Assembly (NCBI GenBank): GCA_964036045.1
Contig: OZ038380.1
Span: forward strand, 169,225,031-169,289,030
Source of the DNA: Eutreptiella sp. 'Long Island Sound 2002'
Lineage: Eukaryota; Euglenozoa; Euglenophyceae; Eutreptiales; Eutreptiaceae
Reading direction: 5' to 3'
Length of the DNA stretch: 64,000 bases
Part shown: positions 1-10,400 of the stretch, piece after piece
Numbering within the stretch: position 1 is the first letter of the stretch
Layout: each line of letters starts with the position of its first letter
Translations under genes and position numbers: made by a program
Notes under the pieces: model-generated
What the model saw: only the letters and a program-made list of their open reading frames with translations
The model's database searches: none
Told to the model about the DNA's origin: nothing

Positions 1-52
1 GCTGCAGGACCAACTGGCGGCGGTGGACAACGGCCGTGCGGCGGCGCATCAG
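1..52 (+). CDS. Partial exon, coiled-coil gene A (left edge)
   Basis: Read from base 2, the first 17 codons are open and hydrophilic (LQDQLAAVDNGRAAAHQ) and end at a CAG followed by GTCTGC, a possible splice donor in phase 0. The heptad-like Leu/Ala spacing fits the coiled-coil exons downstream, which also join in phase 0, so I infer this is an upstream exon of the same gene. The segment is too short to identify alone and its left part lies outside the window. Confidence 0.3.
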
Positions 53-1316
53 GTCTGCAGCGCTCCGCAGCCGGTGGGCGTTGGGTTTGAGGCCAGAACC
101 CAGCGATAGCCCCCCGGGGGGGTATCTGTCATCAAAAGGGGGGGGGGGGGAGGCTTTGGATATTTGAGACAAGTGTGATCCCCCCGCCCCCGCACATCAG
201 GCGCGGGAGGTACAGCAGTTCAACGGCAGGGCCGGCGGGAGGGGGTTCGGTGCTGAAGGCAACAGGTCATTCAGCCCCGACCGCGTGGGCCGGCAACCGT
301 TTTGCAACCGCCGGGGGTTGCGCCTCGAACCGCTTTACCAACCGCGAGTAACCGCTTGGGCCGCCACCTTTGCAACCGCCGTCCAGCCCCACGCCCGTTC
401 CAGCGCATCCCATGGCACGGGGTGACGTCTTCAGCCAATCCCGCACCAGTGAGTCCAGCGCCAAGTGTCCTTGCCTATCGCTGTGGTGCCGTGGGGGGGG
501 GGGGGGAGTCCTCTGTGGGTGGGGGTTCGGTCTGAGCCCGACCCACAACCCCAACACAAGGGGACGTCCCTTTACACACCCCCATCCACTGCACCACCGC
601 CAACGAGTGTTGAGCCCTGTTCCAGCCCCCGGCCCGACACGAGCGACTGACCGGGACTGAGCGTCTCGATTCACATCGATCGCCGGACCCTGTTCCTGCC
701 CCGGCCGCGGCTGAGTGAACCCGCAAACTACCCCCACCCCACCCAAGGGGGCGTACCCCCCCTGCGACGGAGGGGGGGGGGGGAGTTCGTCGCTGCGGAG
801 CCGAAAGGCGCCGATGGTACCACTGACGAGGCCTTTCTTGTGCTGACGTGTGCCTGCCCCCTTTGACCAGCTCGCGACACGTCTCCGTAAAGGGGGTGAG
901 GGTTTGGTCCGAGCCCCATCCACAACGGCAACAAAAAGGAACGTGCCACGGCACACCCCCCCATCCACGGCACCACCGCCAGAGGGATCACGGACGTGAA
1001 CCTGTGCTACAGGCTGATCTAGGTCTGTCATGCCTGCATTCCTCGTTTGGTTGGTCCGTCATCGATGTCTTGGTGGTTACGCTGTGGCATTCCGCACGCC
1101 CGCGCTGTCTGGTACCGCACCACTCCCCCATCCCCCGCACACGCCACTTGCGTTCAACAACGTCCCAACCCTCAGCCACCAAACCCCCCCCCCCAAAACA
1201 AAACGGCCCCCCTTACCCCCTTCCCCCACGCTTTCTCAGCCTTTATGGCAACCCCCCCCCCGCCCCCACCCCCCCCGGGAAGTATTGGAATGGCCGTACA
1301 CCACAGGAAGGGGGGC

Positions 1317-1510
1317 CACAGCACAGCCCCGGCACACCAACTACTGGGCTCCGCGAACGCGGAAACGACACCAGCAGGAGCACCGGCCGCAGCGGCCGAC
1401 AGAACGCAGCGACCCGACGCAACATGCGAAGGGAAGAACGGGTGACCGTCCAGGGCCCTGTAAAGGAGCAACAACCCGACGGAATGTCACACAGGGGGGG
1501 GGGGGGGTTT
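1317..1510 (+). repeat. Rep-A dispersed repeat, copy 1
   Basis: This GC-rich block runs from CAGCACAGCCCCGGCACACC to a G-run after GACGGAATGTCACACA. Near-identical blocks lie at 2989-3228, 5276-5608, 21438-21830 and 59083-59320, all in the same orientation. It consists of a unit of about 62 bp (ACCAACTACTGGGCTCCGC plus flank), single here and tandem in other copies, followed by a 3' part of about 150 bp that is most conserved. It carries small hairpins such as CCGCGAACGCGG. No protein domain is visible. The 59-kb copy suggests it is the 3' end of a longer insertion. Confidence 0.75.
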
Positions 1511-1892
1511 GGCACAAGGCCTTGGTGGTTGGCTCTGTTAGCCTGTGGCGGCGCCTATTGGCCTCTCGCCTTTGAACCTTCTGCTATGACAAGCAGGCCT
1601 CCGCACTACTGCGGGCATCCGCACTGCCGCGGGCATCCCCCTGCCCCTGGGGGGGAATCCAGAATGCAACTTCAGCCCATGGCGTCCTCCCCTGACGGCC
1701 TGATCAGTGCCCGGGATGCGGTCATCACGAAGACCCCAGGCCGGGAGGTGCTCACCACAACCTGAGGGGGCGGGGGGAGGGTAACCCCTTGGACCCCCTT
1801 CCTGCCTCCAGACCACAGTGACCATCATGGGAAAAACTAGAATTTACAACCGGGAAAATGTTGTCGCCCCCCCTCCTGGACCCCCCCCCCCC

Positions 1893-1990
1893 TCCAGACC
1901 AAAGGGACCATCGCGGGAAACAACGACATTTACAATCGGGAAAATCTGGTCTCGCCATTTTTTGTACACAAACTTTTGGATCCCCTCCCC
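1893..1990 (+). repeat. Intronic GGACCATCGCGGG module
   Basis: The block starting CCAGACCAAAGGGACCATCG and ending with TTTGGATCCCC is shared, diverged, with 1808-1860, about 62003-62100 and about 62532-62640. Each copy is followed or preceded by C-runs and often by TTCTAATACATCC. I read these as parts of a MITE-like family that populates introns of both coiled-coil genes. Confidence 0.55.
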
Positions 1991-2130
1991 CCCTCCCCCC
2001 CCCCCCTCCCCCCTCTTCTAATCCCTCCCCGGGGCCGGGTGGCTGCCAGGGGTGTGTGCCGCAGGGGGGCTGGTCGGGCAACGGGCGGTGTTGTGGCCGC
2101 CGCGGCGCGCCCCCCTCCCCCTCGGCGCAG

Positions 2131-2325
2131 ATGCGTGAGGCGGCGCACACCATCATGAAGGGCTTCACGAACGCCTATCGGCAGAAGGGCAAGCTCGAGA
2201 TGGAGGAGGGCTACAAGCGCGTCAGCCAGCAGCAGTTTGCGGAGTTCCGGCGCCTGCACCTGCTGCTGGGGGAGCTGCAGTTCCGCAACGAGAAGCAGGC
2301 GGACATCCTCCGCCGCGGCACCGAG
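2131..2325 (+). CDS. Internal exon, coiled-coil protein gene A
   Basis: A 65-codon block opens after the acceptor CTCGGCGCAG and closes at CCGAG|GTACGC, entering and leaving in phase 0. The peptide begins MREAAHTIMKGF and is strongly alpha-helical and charged (KGKLEMEEGYKRVSQQQFAEF, then a Leu-rich RRLHLLLGEL stretch), typical of a coiled coil. I do not recognise a named family; resemblance to BAR/F-BAR helices is only general. Codon use is strongly GC-biased, unlike the homopolymer-rich flanks. Exons 3803-4045 and 7126-7435 share its phase and strand. The initial ATG of the block is probably internal, because a proper acceptor precedes it. Confidence 0.65.
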
Positions 2326-2387
2326 GTACGCCACGCCGCCTTGTTTTGGAAGGAATGCATGCGTGAGCGAGGGGGGGGGGGTCTGGG

Positions 2388-2655
2388 GGGGGGTATTAGA
2401 CCGGCCGTACACCGCAAGGGGGAGAGGGGGGTACCCCCCCCCCATGGAACCCCCTCCCCCCCTCCTCCCCTTCCAATCTTTGAGGCTGACAGCCAAAAAT
2501 TTTGCCTCGACGCCTTCGGCGCCCAGCGGATTGAAGCTTTTCGGCCTGCCTTCGGTGGGGACCATCGAGGGATCCAAGGAGGAGGGGGGTCCCAGCCACC
2601 CCCCCTCCCCTTCAGACCCCCTCCTCCCCCCATCCTTCTAATACATCCGTTTTGG
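2388..2655 (+). mobile_element. MITE-like element, TATTAGA/TTCTAATA ends
   Basis: The insert begins near GGGTATTAGACCGGCCGTAC and ends with CCTTCTAATACATCC, which are inverted relatives of each other. The CCGTACACC motif recurs at about 1290 and 61520, and the GGGGACCATCGAGGG..GGGTCCCAGCC module recurs at about 61585-61620. It lies entirely in the intron after exon 2131-2325. No clear target duplication is visible because the edges are homopolymers. Confidence 0.45.
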
Positions 2656-2861
2656 AAGGGGGGGGGGCTGACAAAGGGGCCGCTTCTTTCAATTTGCTTT
2701 TCCCTCCGCCAAATTTTGGGTCAGGGTTTTCTTTGGCGGGTGGGTCTCAGAGGCAAAAGACCCCCCTCCCTCCGATAAACAAAGCCACCGCGCGGTGCTG
2801 CCGGGCGGAGCGGGAGGCCCGGGACGACGTTGCGGATCTCCGTCCTCGGTTTGCATCTCAG

Positions 2862-2969
2862 GCCTGCGGCGAGGCGGGGTGCTCGTTCAAGGCGGAGGCA
2901 GTCGCGGTGCACATCCGGTTGCGGCACGAAGCATTGCGCGGAAGCCTCCCTTGCGCTGTGCGGATGGGG
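2862..2969 (+). CDS. Candidate exon with Cys2-His2-like motif
   Basis: After TTGCATCTCAG there are 36 open codons ending at ATGGGG|GTGGCG, phase 0 at both ends like its neighbours. The peptide contains C-x4-C-x9-H-x4-H (CGEAGC .. H-IRLR-H), close to but shorter than a standard C2H2 zinc finger. It sits immediately before Rep-A copy 2, so it may belong to that repeat rather than to gene A. Support rests only on the splice-like borders and the Cys/His spacing. Confidence 0.3.
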
Positions 2970-2988
2970 GTGGCGCCCGTGGGGGGGC

Positions 2989-3228
2989 CTCAATACGCCA
3001 ACTGGGCGCCGCTGACGCACAAACGGCACATCCCGCCACGTCCAGCACAGCCCCGGCACACCAACGATGGGGCTCCGCGAACGCGGGAACGACACCAGCA
3101 AGAGCACCGGCCGCAGCGGCCGACAGAACGCAGCGACCCAACGCAACATGCGAAGGGAAGAACGTGTGAGTGTCCAGGGCCCCGTAAAGGAGCAACAACC
3201 GGACGGAATGTCACACGGGGGGGGGGGA
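2989..3228 (+). repeat. Rep-A dispersed repeat, copy 2
   Basis: This is the same family as 1317-1510. It starts at CTCAATACGCCAACTGGGCG, which is also how the 59-kb copy begins, has two 62-bp units and ends in a G-run after GGACGGAATGTCACAC. Confidence 0.75.
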
Positions 3229-3802
3229 CTGTCTTGAGTGCGCGGGGGTTGTTCGCCGATGTTTTTTGGCGTTCGGGGAGCGGTGTTCGTCCAGCCCACG
3301 GGGGGTGTCTGCTCTGGATTGGGGTCGGTGCTCCGTCTGCGCGCCACCCCCCGGCCGTCCTGTGCGCCGTCGCGTTGGCCGTTTGAGGCCCGTGGCCCCG
3401 AAGAGGAGTTCCTTCTGCGGTCTTGCGGTGCTCGTCGCGTGTGCACGCGCGCGCGTTCACTGCGATCCTGACCTGACATGCGGAGGTCTGTGTGTGCGTA
3501 GGCGGGGGCACTCAACAACGCTCTTCAATGTGCAGCTTCGGCGGGCGAGTCAGGCACGGGCGCCTCCGAGGGTTCTCCGGGTCTGAGGCGGGAGGGATCG
3601 GACTGCAGCACGCCTCTGCATGCCGGCCATTTGTCGCACTCGATCCCCCTTCACCGGACCGAAAGACGTCTCGGGCTGCCCTGCAGCTCCCGAGGAGCTC
3701 TCTCCAACCGCTTTTCTTGTGCTGTTGCTCTTGGTTTTGCGGTCCGCAGTGCGTGCGCGCGCGCGCGCGCGTCACACGTACCGATCGCCGTGCTCTGCGC
3801 AG

Positions 3803-4045
3803 ACCGCCGCCATCCATCTGGAAATCGCCACCGACACTCTGGACCCGCTCGGCAAGAAGCACGCGGACGACGCCAAGGCCATGCAGCCGCTGCTCGTCAC
3901 GCTGGAGAGCGAGCGGCAGGTGCTGCGGCAGCAGCAGATGAAGGCGGTGCAGCGCATCGCCCGGTCGGAGAAGCTCCTGATGCACTACGGGCTGCTGCCG
4001 ACCATCCGGCCGCAGCAGGAGCTGGCGGACCTCATGATCACCAAG
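3803..4045 (+). CDS. Internal exon, coiled-coil protein gene A
   Basis: Eighty-one codons follow the acceptor GTGCTCTGCGCAG and end at ATCACCAAG|GTCCAT, phase 0 on both sides. The peptide is a long amphipathic helix: HLEIATDTLDPLGKKHADDA, a Glu/Arg/Gln-rich centre (LESERQVLRQQQMKAVQRIA) and a tail LADLMITK. The pattern of a helix, a proline turn and a long charged helix is reminiscent of F-BAR-type membrane-curving proteins, but without an alignment this is only a suggestion. The intron that follows was invaded by a hAT-like MITE 19 bp downstream of the donor. Confidence 0.65.
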
Positions 4046-4064
4046 GTCCATCCCCCCCCCCCCC

Positions 4065-4500
4065 CAGGGGGTGCCATAAGGACGCTCACCCTTTTTTTTT
4101 TCCTACTATGGCATCCACTCTCTGATGTTTGGTGGCGACCCACCAACCGCCATCGGTTACCCACCAACCGCCATCGGTTGCCCACCAACCGCCATCGGTT
4201 ACACACCAACCGCCATCGGTTACCCACCGGCCGCCATCGGTTACACACCAACCGCCATCGGTTACACACCAACCGCCATCGGTTACCCACCAACCGCCAT
4301 CGGTTACCCACCGGCCCCCATCGGTTACACACCAACCGCCATCGGTTACCCACCAACCGCCATCGGTTACCCACCGGCCGCCATCGGTTACACACCAACC
4401 GCCATCGGTTACACACCAACCGCCATCGGTTACCCACCAACCGCCATCGTAGGGCGTATTGGACACTCCCAGTTTTGTTTTATTATTACGGCACCCCTTG
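4065..4500 (+). mobile_element. hAT-like MITE, family H1 copy 1
   Basis: The ends are inverted repeats: CAGGGGGTGCCATAA on the left and, reverse-complemented, CAAGGGGTGCCGTAA on the right. It is flanked by eight C residues on each side (4057-4064 and 4501-4508), consistent with an 8-bp target duplication though ambiguous in a C-run; copies 2 and 3 give unambiguous ones. Inside, a T-rich arm and GCATCCACTCTCTGATGTTTGG precede about 16 copies of a 19-21-bp unit built on CACCAACCGCCATCGGTTA (4137-4450). No transposase is encoded. 8-bp duplications and CAGGG-type ends are diagnostic of the hAT superfamily. Confidence 0.85.
4137..4450 (+). repeat. Minisatellite core of H1 MITE
   Basis: Head-to-tail units of about 20 bp on the pattern CACCAACCGCCATCGGTTAC, with variants CCGGCCGCC and TACACACC. 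The array is open in several frames, giving spurious long ORFs. The same array with fewer units is inside copies at 11070-11172 and 14700-14850, so it travels with the element. Confidence 0.9.
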
Positions 4501-4540
4501 CCCCCCCCTCCCCTCCCCACGCCGCCCCTCGTGAGAGGCC

Positions 4541-4676
4541 GTGTTTCACCGCGACGGACCGATCCCGTTGCGCACGGAAACGCAGAGGGAACGGGAGCGC
4601 GCCCGGGCAGAGTTTGAACGGTCGCCGTCCCGCCTCCAAACCGTTCGGGGGCATGCGTCTGCGTGGGATTTTCTGA
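4541..4676 (+). other. Candidate exon or retroelement relic
   Basis: One frame reads a charged peptide (RTETQRERERARAEFER) followed by ASAWDFLTGHNGIFGRLL, reaching a TAG at 4708-4710 and staying open beyond it. The LTGH..FG..L segment resembles the C-terminal region of many LINE ORF2 proteins, so a LINE relic is as likely as a gene A exon. Possible acceptors (GTGAGAG, ACGCAG) are weak. Confidence 0.25.
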
Positions 4677-4912
4677 CCGGGCACAACGGGATATTCGGGC
4701 GCTTATTGTAGGGCCCAAGAGAGCAAGAGCCTACCGTTGTCGTTAGTCTCCCTCGCCACCCCCTCTTCCAATGGTTCATGACTGAGTTGTGCTTCTGCGG
4801 TCGTGAAGAGAGCACCCCCACGCCCGGTGGGACGGGGGTAAGGCTTTGGGGTCGAGGGCCGGAAGATCAAATTTGGATGCCGCGCGCGCGCCGGGCAACC
4901 GTTCCCTCTCGG

Positions 4913-5132
4913 AGGCAGCGGGAAGGTCTGGCGTGGGGGGCGTTCCGTGCCGCGCCCGAGCGAGCCCCCCTCCCCCTCCCCAACCCGCCTCCAGACCCCC
5001 AACTTCTGCCAAAGGGGCGTGGCAGTTTTTTTTCAGTGGGACGAGGTCTTCTTCCACCGCCCGTCGGGTGCCTTCGCGGGTTCATTTGTGCGTCTGCCGG
5101 AATGGGTCGTTACCGACGCACTTGTGTGTGCG
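4913..5132 (+). repeat. Intronic duplication, copy 1
   Basis: About 220 bp starting GGCAGCGGGAAGGTCTGG and running through CCAACTTCTGCCAAAGGGG to CCGACGCACTTGTGTGTG is repeated almost unchanged at 6707-6935 in direct orientation. Both copies lie in the presumed last intron(s) of gene A. No coding role is evident. Confidence 0.8.
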
Positions 5133-5275
5133 ACATGCCCAGCGGGTGTCCACCGGGACTTCACAACCGCCTAACCCCCCCTCCCCCCCAATCCCCCCTT
5201 CCAGACTACCCCCTCACGGCGTGAGCATTGGGCTCCAGACCCAGACTGAAGCACCTCCTGCGAGGTTTGGGGGGC

Positions 5276-5608
5276 GCCACATCCAGCACAGCCCCGGCAC
5301 ACCAACCACTGGGCTCCGCTGACGCGCAAACGGCACATCCCGCCACATCCAGCACAGCCCCAACACACCAACCACTGGGCTCCGCTAACACGCAAACGGC
5401 ACATCCCGCCGCATCCCGCACAGCCCGGGCACACCAACCACTGGGCTCCGCGAACGCGGAAACGACACCAGCAAGAGCACCGGCCGCAGCGGCCGACAGA
5501 ACGCAGCGACCCAACGCAACATGCGAAGGGAAGAACGGGGGACTGTCCAGGGCCCCGTAAAGGAGCAACAACCAGACGGAATGTCGCACGGGGGGGGGGG
5601 GGGGGGGG
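5276..5608 (+). repeat. Rep-A dispersed repeat, copy 3 (expanded)
   Basis: Here the 62-bp unit is present three times in tandem (5281, about 5345 and about 5410) before the conserved 3' part, which ends in a G-run of about 20. The length difference from the other copies comes from unit number. Confidence 0.8.
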
Positions 5609-5879
5609 CAACGAGGAGAGGGGTGGTCGGTGACCGGCATGTGGCTGTTTCACTCGATTGAGAGCGGGCCATGTGCCGGTCCCTCGAAAGCGGGGGTCCA
5701 CCCGCGCGCTGTGTTCGGATTTGCCCCGCTCGAGAACGCGCTCATGTCACCTCCGGGACGGGGGATGAAGAGGCGCTTTCTTGGCTCCAAATCGGAAAAC
5801 CGAAAGATTCGCGATTTTCGACCCAAGAAAAGGGAGGTTGTTTTTTTTTACTCCCCCCGTCCCTCACCTACGCCCCGAA

Positions 5880-6115
5880 AAACGTGGGTTTCGGATGAGG
5901 CGGGGGGTCTGGGGATGGGTCCCGACCAAAATATCATTGGGGGATACGTTTATCGGACAAAATAAGGATTTGACAAGGGGTTGAGCCACCCAATGTACCC
6001 CCTTGGGGCATTGCACGCGAATGGGCCCAAAGAGGGGGATGTGTGGTGGTGGTTCCATATACACGGGCCCGCAGGGTTTCTGATCTAACAGCCGCTGCGA
6101 GGTGATTGCCATCCA
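5880..6115 (-). repeat. Inverted, decayed copy of the 27.0/55.3-kb repeat
   Basis: The reverse complement contains CAACCCCTTGTCAAATCC, a TTATTTTGTCCGATAA block and AATCACCTCG..CTGTTAGATCA in the same order as 27001-27180 and 55261-55440. It is more diverged than those two are from each other and lacks the tRNA-like foldback part. Confidence 0.55.
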
Positions 6116-6706
6116 GGCCATTTTATGGCCCCGTGGCTACATAATCCCTGGCCGTCTGGGGGGTCCCCAACGCTTCAGAGCGGGGGACAAAATCAGAGGT
6201 GGCTGATTCCACGCCACTGTTCTGAGTTGTCACATGTCTTCAGTGACGGGAGCCCGTTTACCCCCCCCCCCCCCATTTGCTCTCTTGCTCGGCCTCAACC
6301 TCAGGAACCACCAACCACCCGCAGTGTGGAGTGTTGAGGGGTCCAAAACGGGTGAGTGCGCGCACAGCGCCCGCGACGCCCGCTGTGCAGAGGCACCGGA
6401 CCAAAGCGCACGGTGCCGTGGTCAAACCCGCACGTTATCGCAGCTCTGCTCCAAACGCCGCCCCAAAGAGTGTTCCCGGAGACGTGTCTGGAGACGTGGG
6501 GGGGGGGGGGTGCCGGCACTGTGTGCCCAGCGGTCAGTGGGCGGGTGCCTCCTCAGCAGAGGGCCCCTCTCCAATCACCCCCCAAACACTTGCACTGCGC
6601 ACGCGCTCTGCGCAGCCCCCCCCCCCCTGTGGCCCAGTGTCTGGACCCGGGCTACAGTAGAGTGCGAGTTGGGCATAGACAGGGCGGCGGTCTGCTGATG
6701 CTCAAA

Positions 6707-6935
6707 GGCAGCGGGAAGTTCTGGTGTGGGGGGCGTTCCGTGCCGCGCCCGAGCGAGCCCCCCTCCCCCTCCCCAACCCGCCTCCAGACCCCCAACTTCT
6801 GCCAAAGGGGCGTGGCAGTTTTTTTTTTCAGTGGGACGAGGTCTTCCACCGCCCGTCGGGTGCCTTCGCGGGTTCAGTTATGCGTCTGCCGGAACGGGGG
6901 ACGGGTCGTTACCGACGCACTTGTGTGTGTGTGCG
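6707..6935 (+). repeat. Intronic duplication, copy 2
   Basis: Direct copy of 4913-5132, differing by a few substitutions, a 2-base longer T-run and small indels. Confidence 0.8.
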
Positions 6936-7125
6936 AGTGTCTATCTTTCTGAGTGTCTATTTTTTTTCGAAAGGCGCCTAGCCTCCATGGCTTTCTTTTG
7001 ATATTGGCCTGACGAGCTGTTTTGACGATCAGTGCTCTGCCCTCGTTGTGCGCTTGATCTCCTCACGCCGTGTGTGCGTGCGACATCCCCAGTGCTCTCT
7101 CCCGCACCGGCACGCGTTCCTCTCA

Positions 7126-7435
7126 GGGGGAGAAGCTGCTGCTCTACCACGAGCTCAAGGCCACCCACAGCGTCCCGTCGCCCATCCGGTGCCAGACCCC
7201 CGATACCCCCAAGGCCCGGCGGCGCCTGACGCAGCTCGCGAACTCCTACCCGTCGCCCTTCAGCTCCACGTCCTGCGGGCTGACCATGTCCCCCTCGTCG
7301 GCCCCGTCCACGCCGTCCCCGATGAAGCTCGACCCGCTGCCGCTGGACGCCAGTTACGTGCGGCGCGGCAGCAGCGGGAGCGTCAGCCCCGGCTCCTTCC
7401 TCCACCCGATGCCGCAGCCACTCCCCTCCGTTTAG
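7126..7435 (+). CDS. Terminal exon, gene A, Ser/Pro-rich tail
   Basis: After the acceptor CGTTCCTCTCAG the phase-0 frame begins GEKLLLYHELKATHSVPSPI and stays open for 102 codons to TAG at 7433-7435. A short helical start joins to the coiled-coil part; the rest is a low-complexity Ser/Pro/Thr region (TPKARRRL, TMSPSSAPSTPSPMKL, RRGSSGSVSP) with several R-x-x-S and S-P sites that look like phosphorylation targets. Its opening GEK recurs at the start of exon 63140-63218 in the second coiled-coil gene, so the two may be related. Beyond the TAG the same frame stays open to about 7640, which I take as GC bias. Confidence 0.6.
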
Positions 7436-10400
7436 GCCCTCGGGTCTGTCACGAGGGGCCCTGTCGGGCCGGGGCATTGTGTACGGCCGCCGCGAGCCGC
7501 TGCGGGACGTTGTTCTCGAAATGCATGGCGCACTTCGCCCTTCCGCCGCCCAAAATTCGTCCGTCGAGCGGCAACGCCAGCCACTGCCCCCCTGACGCCA
7601 AGTGCCAGCCTCAACGGCATTCGTAACCGACAGTAACCGCCCCCAACCGCTCTAGCAACCTCCTCCAACCGCAGCAGTCGGGTCGCGGGCGCCGCCGGCG
7701 ACCCCGGCCGCGCGACCAACCCCACGGTGCCTGCCCGGCCCGCCCCCCCGGACCCTGGCGCGCCGCCGGCGGTGTGGGGCCCCCCTGTCCCCTTGTCGGC
7801 CGACCCCGGCTTCAGCGTCATGCAAGGGCCTCTCGCCCCCCGTACCAGCCTCCGCCTGGACCCGTTGTGTGCCCACCCGCTGTGCTCGGGTGGCCGATGA
7901 CAGAGAGGTCACAGAGTGGACGGCAGGGCCCTTCGTCTGTCAAGTCACACGGAGCCGCTTCCTGCCACCCCCCAGTGCTCAGTTGCCTTCTCTGCACCTC
8001 GGCATCTCTGGTCTTGGTGGTTCGTGCCGCGGTGTACAGGCGACGCTTTTTGGTGCCCCTGTTGCCCTGGAGCGTGGCACGGGCATACACAGCCGTCGCT
8101 GCGGCCCGTTAAGAATGAGCCCCATGAGGGAACCGCACCACCGCCAAAACCCCACCACCACCGCCAACAGCAAGTTTGGCAATGACATTTAGAACAATGG
8201 CAACGATGGCGGACCCGGCCCGGCGTTGGGACCCACCACCACTTCCCATGCAGCCGGTCCTCAACACAGGCCCGGCGTTGGGACCCACCCCCACTTCCCA
8301 TGCAGCCGGTCCACAACACAGACCCCGCACGGTGTGGCAGCGCACGCGACCTGCAGCCGTCCCGGATCCTGTTGTACTGTGACTGCCACCCCCTTCCGCG
8401 CAGATAAACCTCATCACTTCACAGCCCGGCAGCAATGCCCGGCGGCTCAGCCCTCCTGGAGCCTCTTCTACCGCGACCCGCGCCCACACAACTGTGGGAT
8501 GGGCCGTGGTGCCGGCAGCGAGTATTTCTTGGGCCAATGGTGTACGCGCCTCAGGTGGCACGGGATGCTAAGGCGGGGATCCACGGCTTGGGCACTTGCG
8601 ACCGGGGCGGCGCGGGGGTGGGGCAATTGCATGCGAGGCACGACATGAAATAAGGCACACAGCGTGACCCCACCCCCGTTCCCATCTACGCAACATTCAT
8701 TACTTTACAGGGCGGCCTGGCTATACATTGGCTCCATGGCCGGCCACCCCCCCCCCCCCCCGAACCGCACAGTCTTGCATAAGATGGCGATTTTGCTGCC
8801 GACTTTATTCACTAAAGTATCATTTTTCATGGAAGTAAAGCGGTGGTTCTGTTGCGAACAAGGCGAGTTGTGAAGGTCATCCATTTGATGATGTGGTCAG
8901 GGCCCTGGAAGGCCTGGAAATGGCTGCTGCCCGGTGGCTGCAATCCGCTTGGCTCTCTCGGCAGTGGCCCCAGGATTGGCTGCCACGCGCACCCCGTTCC
9001 ATTTGTTTGGCCTCCCCTGTTTATCGTGCCATATCAGGTCCTTGAGGGTGTCGGTTGGGAATTGCTGAACAACAGGTAGCTGAGGCATCCCCCCTCCCAC
9101 AAGCCTGTGAGTGTCCAGGGAATGGTGGTGATGGTGGCAGCGGTGACGCCGACGGTGATGATGATGCTCCTCCTGATGCTGATGGGGGCGAGACACGATT
9201 TTATCAGGCTGGCACAGCGGCACGGCCATCCTCACTCACTTTCATGAAAGCCGTGTGGAGCATTGTCCGGTCATTTCAGTGCCTGAGCACTCTTGTAGTT
9301 GCAGTCTTGGTCGGCATGCGATGGCAATCGTTGTCATGTTCACAGGCTGCCGTCAAGCCTCGTTGTTGACACCCCGTCCATTGTGGTCAGGATTGTGTGG
9401 AAAACCGCCTCGTCTAGTAGTCTGTCCCATCAAAAAAAAAGGAAGAATTTTGTTGTGGGGGTACAATGACCAAATGGTGATATTTGTACCGAGACCCAAA
9501 AACCGTACCAAATGGCCGTCTCACCACCAAAAACCCCATCAATACGGTCTTTTTGGGGCGCGAGACCATGACAACCGCGACGATTAGTATGATGATTAGG
9601 GTTGTTGCCGTTATGTGGGTCACAGGGGAGGAGGTGCTCGCATGTTTATGAGTATTATTACGGCATCCCTACGGAAGCCGAATACGTTAGTGTGCCCTTG
9701 TTGGACACAAGATCATGGTGCAGCCCATAGACATCCGATGGTTTTCAACAAATCAGGTCCCACACCCATCGACGTGGTCCTCTTCCATCAATGTTCCCAC
9801 GGTATCTCTTGTGTTCCATGTGCCTCAATGTTTTGTGGTCATTTATTGGCTGTTTTGCGCCAAATACATTATGTGATGCTCAAGCTGTGCTCCGACACGA
9901 TGCCAAGTACTGGTATCACAGGACAGCAACATTGCTTAATATCTCAGTCTGGAAATACCACTCGTCACACGGGGGGACTTTTCAGATTGTTTCCATTTCC
10001 AGAGTAAATATTTCTCGAAGCATTCAGATATCTTCAGGGTCACTCGAGACACTGGCACAGTTGAGCGAACAACTTGGGGCATGAACATCAGATACTGAGT
10101 CCAGGATCCGAAATCAGTCAGTACAGCTGCCCCAATGACGCTGGAGGGGGTGTCGGTACGTGAGGTTCAGGATGTCGCCCCGAATGACTGACTGGTCCCG
10201 GGTGCCTCTTGGATGTGGTCCCGGGCTCGCCGGCCTTGCGGCACCGCCGAGTGCCGCAGTCGTTGGGCTGCCTCCGTGCGTCCTCCCCAAGCCCCATCCC
10301 CTTCGAGGAAGATTACGATGCCCACCGCCCCTCAGCCCCGTGTTGATGCCGCGGGGCATGAAGGTGAGGTGCGGCTCAGCGCCCCCATCCCCCCCCCCCC

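Larger units (their letters stand above)
53..2130. other. Intron-like region with poly-C/poly-G and repeats
   Basis: No coding block is defensible here. The stretch alternates long C and G homopolymers with moderately complex GC-rich DNA and contains a copy of the dispersed Rep-A repeat (1317-1510), a fragment of a repeat also found at 36.3 kb in the opposite orientation (1505-1580), and two CCAGACCA..GGACCATC modules (about 1808-1860 and 1893-1990) shared with 62.0 and 62.5 kb. A short open stretch near 209-240 after a CAG could be an exon but has no supporting feature. Confidence 0.6.

Noticed and set aside
4137-4450. Regular repeats resembling a CRISPR array
   Set aside because: Units are directly abutting with no unique spacers, and the host is eukaryotic.
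4125-4676. Several ORFs of 107-210 codons over the 4.1-4.5 kb array on both strands
   Set aside because: They are open only because the 20-bp minisatellite lacks stops; the array is inside a MITE.
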